Shown here piece after piece: positions 56,812 through 64,000 of a DNA stretch of 64,000 bases. Under the pieces are notes generated by a model, which was not told the DNA's origin, did no database searches, and was given only the letters and a program-made list of their open reading frames with translations. The first letter of the stretch is position 1. Every line of letters starts with the position of its first letter. Both the position numbers and the translations under genes were made by a program. Source of the stretch: Aselliscus stoliczkanus (lineage: Eukaryota; Chordata; Mammalia; Chiroptera; Hipposideridae); contig CM066733.1 in assembly GCA_033961575.1 (NCBI GenBank), positions 105,243,921 to 105,307,920 of the forward strand. The letters run 5' to 3'.

Positions 56812-58335
56812 AAAACAGTTAATATAAAACTGTAATTACTTTTTGGACATAGGTCTTTACCTTTCTTGAAAGCAGGGATCATATCGTAGTTATCAATCCT
56901 CTTGCATCTAACACACGTAGGTGCTAAATAAATACGTGCTGGACTGTTGAAGATGTGTATTTAAGAATATCTGTAGGAGCAGTAGGTATAGAACAGATAA
57001 ACTTCCAAATAAGAGAAAATGAAGGGCAAGCAAGAGAAAGAGTAACCAGTGAGAGGCAAAGAGAAGCTGCAATAGAGGAAGAAAGAGATCAGAAAAGTAC
57101 AGAATAATAGAAAGAATGGACACTTATTTCCTCATTAGAAGTTAAAATGAATGAATGCTTTGTCTATTTGTCTTTCAAAAATCTTGAATTTTGAAAACCT
57201 ATTTTTACAAATACCTAGACTTTAAATATGCTCCCTCCCCACCCAACCAGATATTATATTAAATAACGTAATATCCGCCTAATTATTCAGGAAGAGAAAC
57301 TACTAAACATCACAGCCCAACTCGGAGTTGGCATTACTAATGAACTAGATTAAATTGACTAGAGCTTTATCTGCAATTGAATGAAAAGATATTTTCCAGA
57401 TGAATATGTGCCTAATAAAATGGCCAATTTGATTTGCCTGATTTTTCTCTCAGCCAGGTTCCCAATGGCTTCCTGGCTATTTTACAGCTTTCTGCATAGT
57501 CCCAAAAGAAAGAACATTTTTCATACTAATATAGCCTCCTCATAGATTTCAAGCCCAAGTTCCAATTCAAAGAAGTGCTAACACATTTGCAAAGCATCTC
57601 AGTGAAGGAGTAATCACTCGGCCATAATCACTATTACAAATCATAATTACTTTGTGATTTCTTCTAATTACTAAGTGGTTTTTAACAACTATAAATAGAT
57701 TAGCACTCTTAGGAGCACAGACATTGGTCTGGAAGCCAGGGTAATGTCCCATTAAGGAATTGTAGTGCTTTTTTATTTGGAGGTACGATGATGTGGCAGT
57801 GGGGAATCATTACTTTTATAGACTTTGTTACTCCCCCATGGCATGCTAAAACTCAGACCAGGGTCACTAGTGAAATATTAACCTGGGAGAAAGAAAGAGA
57901 GAACAGGAAGTAGGGACAGAACAATCTAAGAGAGAAAACTCAGAAAATGACACTGTGGTTAGGGATAAGAAGATCTCTCAAATGAAGTTACCATATATTC
58001 TTTAAAAACCAAACCAAACCAAAATAAAACTCACTAAGAGATATATGCTAGGGTAAGGACAAAACTGTACTTGGGGCCAAAAGGCAAGCAGGACTCTATT
58101 CTTCTTTATTCCTTCCAATATTAACAACGAAACAAAGTTTCTTCATGAGTCCAATAAGGCTAGCTCTTCTGACAGAGACTAAGTGTTCTGAACCTCTAAA
58201 AAATGTAAAAGTGTCTAGAATAAGGCAGTCTTGAATACAAAAGTAAAACACAAATAATAAACTAAAACAACACAAAGCACAAATCAATCGAGGTCAAGGA
58301 CAGATATATCTGAACATGTATCATCTACCTTATTA
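56812..58335. other. Intronic unique DNA
   Basis: No gene seen. 57290-57740 is AT-rich but ordered, with many TAATTA/TAATC motifs (for example GGAGTAATCAC, CATAATTAC and CTAATTACTAAG between 57608 and 57675), and may be a conserved homeodomain-bound element. Confidence 0.35.
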
Positions 58336-58339
58336 GATC

Positions 58340-58530
58340 TCCACACTAATCCTCTGATGGTAAGTATGGCAGGTATGATTGCACATTTTTTAATGAATGA
58401 GGAAACTGAGGCTTAGAGGGATTAAATTACTTGCCACTCACACAAAGAGGTTAAAATAGCCAAGCTGAGACTTGAGCCCATGTTTCCTAAATGCAAATAC
58501 CATATTCATTCCACCACACTGTCCACCTCT
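58340..58530 (-). repeat. MIR relic
   Basis: 'AATGAGGAAACTGAGGCTTAGAGGGATTAAATTACTTGCCACTCACACAAAGAGGTTAAAATAGCCAAGCTGAGACTTGAGCCC' is a clear reverse-complement MIR core. Confidence 0.88.
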
Positions 58531-59379
58531 TCTATTATGGTCTTTGCCCACCTTTACAGGTCTTCCCCCACCTTCTCAGTTTCAGCTGATGACCTTGCTT
58601 CTTAGCTAATGAAAATATTAAAGCACACAGAAGGGAATTTCCTCATTATCCTACCACCTAATACCAACCTCCTTGTATCTACACCCCAATACCCTATCTT
58701 TCTGCTGTTACGATGGATAAATTGTCTTTACTTCTATCAAAGGCCAATTTTTCCACTTATGCATTGTTTCCCAATTCCCTTTTGTTTTCCAAAGAACTTT
58801 GCTCTTTCCTATGTTATCTTATTTTTTTTCCTCTCTATAGGATCATTTCTATCAGCATACAAATATGCTATAACATATTTAAAAAAAAAGAAATTGATTT
58901 CATGTCATCTTCCCTCTCTACTTCCATGTAAGAATTAGCTGTATTTGTTGTCTCTTCTTTCTTAGAACTCATTCTTTCTTGAGTCCTCTCAAGTGAGGCT
59001 TTGGTCTCCCATCATTCCATTGAAAATACTCACTAAAGACATCTAGGATGTCTTATCAAGTTGGATGATTAATCTCAGCTGTCATCTACTCCTTATCAAC
59101 AGTCTTTATATTAATCAGCATCCTCTTCTTGAGATCCTTTCTGCTCCTTGGCTTCCAGGACAGTGCACTCTCCTGAAAGTTTTCCTTCTCACTTAACATT
59201 CCTCACTCTCGCTTTCCTTTGCTGAGCCATCTTCTACTCCTTCTCCCCGCAACCTCAACATGCTAGAGTTCCCAGAGTTCAATCTTCAGACCTCTTGTCA
59301 ATCAATACTCACTGACCAACCTCCTGACTTTGAAACTTTAAATATCATCCATACGCCTATGACCAGTCTCCACCAAAAC

Positions 59380-60120
59380 AAGCACAGGCCCTGATCTGTA
59401 CTCAGTCTTCTTCACCTCAATAAATGGTATTCTCTTTCAAAAATCCAGGCATTTTTATTTCCTCTGTTTACTTATAATCCATCAACTCCTGTTGGCTCTA
59501 CCTTCAAAACATCCTGAGTCCAACCACGACTCATCATTTCAACTTTTGACCATTCTATCCAAGTCATTTTCTTTCATCTATACTTCTTGCAGCAATCATT
59601 TCTCTATTAAGGAGCCAAAGTGGTCTTTTCAGAGTGAAAAGTATCACACCCTTCTTTTGAATGAAATCCCTCCAATGGCTTCTCTGAAAATCCAGACTCC
59701 TCCTCAGCAAGGATCGAGGTGTAGGTGATCGAGCCCCTGCCTACCAGGGCTTATTCTACTCCAGCTACTGGCTTTCCTGATATTCCTTGAACCTGACAGC
59801 TCCTGCTTCGTGGCCTCTGCATTTACTATTCCCTCGGCCTAGAATTTCTCCCGCATGGCTTTCTCATGACTGGTTCCTTTATGTTACTCCATTCTCTGTT
59901 CAAGTATCAGGCAGCCTCCTCTAGTTACCTCTAGACACTTGCCTTATTTTTTTAAAAATCTCACATTCACTTGAAATTATACAGCATGTTTGTTTACTTG
60001 TTTGTTTACCAACCCCACTGTGAATACAAGGTTCAGGAATGATGGAACTTCATTAGCCTAGTTTGCTGCTATATTCATGCCTGGAATACAGAATGTGCTC
60101 AATAGATATTATTAATGACT
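59380..60120 (+). repeat. L2 LINE relic, long copy
   Basis: In consensus order: 'CAACTCCTGTTGGCTCTACCTTCAAAACATCCTGAGTCCAACCACGACTC', 'CCCTCCAATGGCTTCTCTG', 'CTGACAGCTCCTGCTTCGTGGCCTCTGCATTTACTATTCCCTCGGCCTAGAATTTC', and the end 'GCTATATTCATGCCTGGAATACAGAATGTGCTCAATAGATATTATTAATGAC'. Confidence 0.85.
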
Positions 60121-60369
60121 ATAATGGTAGCCAACACTTACTGAGTACTGTACATGAGCAAAGGACTGCTCTAATAGAAGAGTGATTCTGTTGTCTTTCT
60201 CTTCATTATTACCTAAAGAAAAAGCCCGCCATGCTAGTTAACCTAAAAGGCTGTACGTCCCTCAGCCCCATGGAGTACTTTTAAAATTCCATGTTTCCAA
60301 AATAATGTAACAATGTAGAACTCTGTTTATACTATGTGGGTGTTGGGAAGGATATCAAAATATTTAATT

Positions 60370-60560
60370 TTTCTTTCTTTTGAGGGGGTGGTAGATGAGG
60401 GTAAATGGGATCAAGTATATGGTGATAGAAAAACTGACTCTGGGTGGTGATCACACAATGTAATATATAGATGATGTATTATGGAATTGTACATCTGAAA
60501 CCTATGTAACTTTACTAACCATTGTCACCCCAACAAGCTTTAATTAAAATAAAAAGAGAT
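60370..60560 (+). repeat. LINE-1 3' end fragment
   Basis: 'GGTGATAGAAAAACTGACTCTGGGTGGTGATCACACAATGTAATATATAGATG...TGTACATCTGAAACCTATGTAACTTTACTAACCATTGTCACCCCAA' matches the 3'UTR end of the L1 at 48940. Confidence 0.88.
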
Positions 60561-61693
60561 GTTTAATTTTTCTCTTGCTCTGTTCTGCAAAAATGATTCT
60601 GAAATACATTCAGTTGGCTTTAAGTATTGAGAATGATCACAGTTATTTTCCTACTTGGCTGCTTTGTGAGAATAAAAGTCATGATGGTCTATTTAGTTTA
60701 AACAATGTTTTGGCATTACTCATACTGGGAAGATATTTAGGACAGGAACCTTGAACCTTTTGGACCACTTCTGATCACCACTATTGATTGAGAAAGGAGC
60801 TGGCATTGATTTCTGAACTGCTCCACCTGCTGGACCAATGAGACCCTAACAATTTTAAAGTATTTCAGCTTCATTGGGATGAAATGAGAAACATGTTGAG
60901 CAGAAATCAATTTCTAGCATATGAAAATTACATTTTAAAATATTTTATCCATTGTTAAACTTTTCACTCATTTTCCATTTATTTAAAAAGTCTAAACAAT
61001 GTTCTGCTTACTCAAAGGAGAATGAGGTGTTAAATGGTTAGAGTTTAGGAGAAGAGATTTTATTCCCAGAAAGATAATCTTCAATGTTATTTTCATTTCC
61101 CCAATGTAATTATATGTGTACTGACAATTCTAAATAGTTATATCATTGAGTTAAGCAGAGTTACTAATAATGATAAAACACAAGTATTTTCAAAATCAAA
61201 TTAATAATAATTTTCTTTGCCAAATGATTCATGATAGGGTTCCCTGAAAAGCAAACACCCCTGAAGTTTTATAAATAAAACTTAATTTATATGGAACCAT
61301 CCAAGATTATACTTGCATTGAAAACTGTCTAGTTAGAGTCTCCTTATGTAAATGCCCTTATATGGTTCCCAGGAGGTTGGTGATCTAATCCTGCCCACTG
61401 GCCAGGCTGGAAACTCAGACTTTTGGAGAGAATAATGTCAGGAACTCTTTTGCCTTGAATGCCACAAGTGCGAGTAAGCCCTTCCCATCACAGGTGAAGC
61501 TGCATTACGCAGCAAAAGCAGAAGAGACAGGAATATTCGGAACAAGCCCAAACCTTTGTTTTCAGTAGGCTCTTTGGCTCCAGTATAAATGTTTTCAAAA
61601 GATACACGTCTGTCTTCTATTTCTTTGCACACTGAATACTGGATAGAACATTAGCAAATCTTAATAAATGTTGAGAAGCCAAAAGTATTTTTT

Positions 61694-61830
61694 TTTAAAA
61701 TACATTTTTTAAAAAACATTTTTTTAAATTTTTTTGAGGGCAGTGTCACTGGCCCTCATATGTGGGACCTGAATTGGGGCCACTGGCTTCCCTAGCCAGT
61801 GCTTAACCACCGCGCCACTCGGCTGGCCCC
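61694..61830 (-). mobile_element. tRNA-derived SINE (GGCCGGC-head type)
   Basis: On the plus strand: T-rich tail, 'TGAGGGCAGTGTCACTGGCCCTCATATGTGGGACC', 'GCTTAACCACCGCGCCACTCGGCTGGCCCC'. An exact 15 bp duplication CCAAAAGTATTTTTT flanks it (61679-61693 and 61831-61845). Confidence 0.92.
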
Positions 61831-61845
61831 CCAAAAGTATTTTTT

Positions 61846-64000
61846 ACATATAGCTTAGGTTGAGAAGGTTAATGGTGTATCCATTTTAAGTATCTTGTTT
61901 TGTAAGTTTTAATAAAAGGGCAAAATAAGATGCAAAAAGAGGAAAAAAAAGGTACAAAATGGCAAAGGGAAAAAAAAGAGAAGGGCATTTAAAAGGTTGC
62001 TAGTAGATATGAATTCTTATTTCAACTCTGCCCTTTCCCTGTTGGGAGTTGAGTTTTTATATTACTTTTCCATACCGATTATGTCATCGTGGGCAAAACT
62101 CGGTCTTTGTTATTTGAAAAAATGAGAAAGTTAAACTAGGTGATAATGAAAGAAATATTCATACTTTGGTATCTAAATTCATTTCTTAATTAACAGCCCT
62201 ATTTAACTGCCAACCTTTAGAATCCTCATAACTGACAGTTGTAATTCTGTGGAACACTTTAGGAAGTCAAAAGTAATTAAAAAAAAAACACACGAAAATT
62301 TAAAAGAGGACAAATTTCAGGTAACATCACAAACATATTTTATGCTCATCAGGACGTATCAGCTTAAAAATCTTTACAGTAATCTACTCAATCACAACAG
62401 ACACATCTGAGACTGAAGCCTTTTACTGGGAAAATATTTCACTTTTCTCAGTGCTGAGGAAATCCTGTAAGTAAGTGCAGAAAGCTAGGAAGAAACTAAG
62501 AAATAATAAAGAATAGGGATGATCTCAAGGAAAAGAGACCAAGAGACACAGAAAGATACTCTTTTCCAAGACATTTTGCCATCTGTGCCTCTCCCAAAGA
62601 GGCCAGGCAGCTCCCCAGCCTGAGGGTAAAGCAGGCTCTTCTCAGGAGTCCTGGAAGACAGCCCATGAGGCTTCCCCACTAGGAAGATAAAGAGCAGCAG
62701 ATGGGACCCCACAATCATCAGGAGGTTATTTGGAAATGGAAGGCCAGGAGGTTGGTGGTGGTCACCGTCACTCAGTTGACCTTCCCTTCCTTTCATTTTT
62801 CCTTTAATGAACTCTTTAATTTTACATGCTGGGTCCCCTACCAATACTATTCATATCTGCTTGTCCTTTTTATTTATTTCATTTTAAATGTCTCTCTTTA
62901 AAAATAAATTCTTGCTTATTTTTTCAATCTCATGTTCAAGAAAGCTACATCTGAAATTTTCTACCAAAAGATTTGTAGCTGTGCCCCACGCAGGACAAAA
63001 TTCAAGCATTAAAAATGCTATATTACTGAAAATGTTCTACTTGTAGGCAGAGCAAAGAATCAGTGTGCTTTTAAAGACAGCACTACAGAGAACTGCCAAA
63101 CTTGGAAATTTATTCATATATAAAAATTTTATTGCTCTGGTACTTTTCTAAATTTGGAATGGTTTTATTTTATATTAACACATAAAACCCATACTTTTAG
63201 TCAATAGTCAAGGCTTTGTGGAAAAATAAGAATTTCATAATTTTTCAAATTGGATATTTAATATATAATCTCTTATCCCTGTGTAGCTACAAGAACCATA
63301 ACAACTGAGAATATTAAAATAAAAAAAAAATTCTAGAGACAGAATACATTTGGGCATATCTTGCTTTCTTTTAAAGCTATTTATACTGTAGCAAGCATCT
63401 TCTGAGAAAATCTGTTCAAATAAACATTCCCTGATTTTGAAATCTTTTCATTTCTCTAATCGTCCACTGATCATATCAAAACATGATCCCCGTTTGCCAT
63501 GACAACAGGCACTTTCTACTTGAGATTTGGGCTTTCAGTGCCAACATCATTAAGAGATTCTTCAAATTACTTTTTAAATGTCCTTTTCCCGCAGGATTTT
63601 CACTTATATCTAATTAGACTACTTACTCCATACCATGTAATCCCTGTTGCCAAAACTGCTAAATGCTTCAATAAGTAGGAGGAGGGCATCAATGGAGCAA
63701 GACAGATGTAATGTCACTGGTTAAAAATAGAAGTGTGAAGCAGCTGCCTTAATTATGAAGCTTATTAATTCATGGTGTTAAAAAAACTTGGCAAGAGTGC
63801 TTATAAAATATCTAACCTTTCCAAATAGCATATTGTTTAAAACTTAAATATATGTTTCCAATAAGGAATGCTGAAATAATCATTTTACCAGTAATTAACA
63901 TTTGCATTTAATATCTATAATTCTTAGTTACAAGGTCACACAATTTTAAAAGGAACTCCGCTTCTTAATTGACTTTTTACAAGTATATACCCTTATAGTT
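61846..64000. other. Intronic unique DNA to the window edge
   Basis: No gene seen. The minus-strand 119-codon frame at 62485-62844 has no recognisable domain. 63480-63790 is ordered and unique ('TTATATCTAATTAGACTAC', 'AATTATGAAGCTTATTAATTCATGG') and may be a conserved noncoding element. Confidence 0.35.

Noticed and set aside
39303..64000. The preceding ASCC3 exon on the minus strand
   Set aside because: I looked for a phase-0 donor following the expected upstream Sec63 sequence and did not recognise it. It may lie outside the window or have been missed by eye. A translated search with ASCC3 would decide.

Overview
This is a 64 kb piece of an AT-rich mammalian nuclear chromosome. It reads as a bat, most likely a rhinolophoid (horseshoe or leaf-nosed bat relative). 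The grounds are ordinary GT-AG introns, ancient MIR and L2 repeats shared by all mammals, younger LINE-1 copies, and a set of tRNA-derived SINEs with heads of the GGCCGGC...TGGCNNNGTGGTTAAG type and a '...CACATATGAGGGCCAGTGACACTGCCCTC' end that I associate with chiropteran SINEs. The bat assignment is from memory of SINE types and is inference. No bacterial, plasmid or phage features are present.

The one protein-coding gene I can support is the 3' end of ASCC3 on the minus strand. ASCC3 is the large Ski2-like helicase of the activating signal cointegrator complex. Six exons, read from high to low coordinate, lie at 39302-39078, 18314-18163, 16052-15905, 11496-11287, 9318-9143 and 9047-8900. 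They join in phase without a stop, have consensus GT/AG borders, and encode about 352 C-terminal residues of the second Sec63-type unit up to the stop codon at 8902-8900. The 3'UTR runs toward lower coordinates (probable AATAAA signals at 8775-8770, 8328-8323 and 8276-8271). Sequence below about 8.2 kb is downstream intergenic DNA. Sequence above 39.3 kb is one long intron, or introns, in which I did not recognise the preceding exon.

The rest is intronic or intergenic DNA built from repeats. Two 5'-truncated young LINE-1s (12.4-13.5 kb and 34.8-36.7 kb) have clear target-site duplications and lie antisense to ASCC3. Older L1 pieces lie at 0-0.7, 1.3-2.5, 26.5-27.5, 34.0-34.5, 39.7-41.3, 48.9-50.6, 55.1-56.1 and 60.4 kb. 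Nine SINE insertions are present, most bracketed by 7-15 bp duplications. There are many MIR and L2 relics, one MER5A-like hAT relic, one short mariner-like palindromic element, one LTR-like block inside an old L1, and several microsatellites. Between the repeats are unique AT-rich stretches, a few with dense homeobox/POU-like motifs that could be conserved enhancers.

I looked for an undescribed system and found none. The most unusual signals are a 26 bp exact direct repeat flanking the L1 at 34.8 kb, the small palindromic transposon at 26.03 kb, a well-formed but unassigned exon-like block at 41.66 kb, and the composite multi-unit SINE at 20.7 kb.
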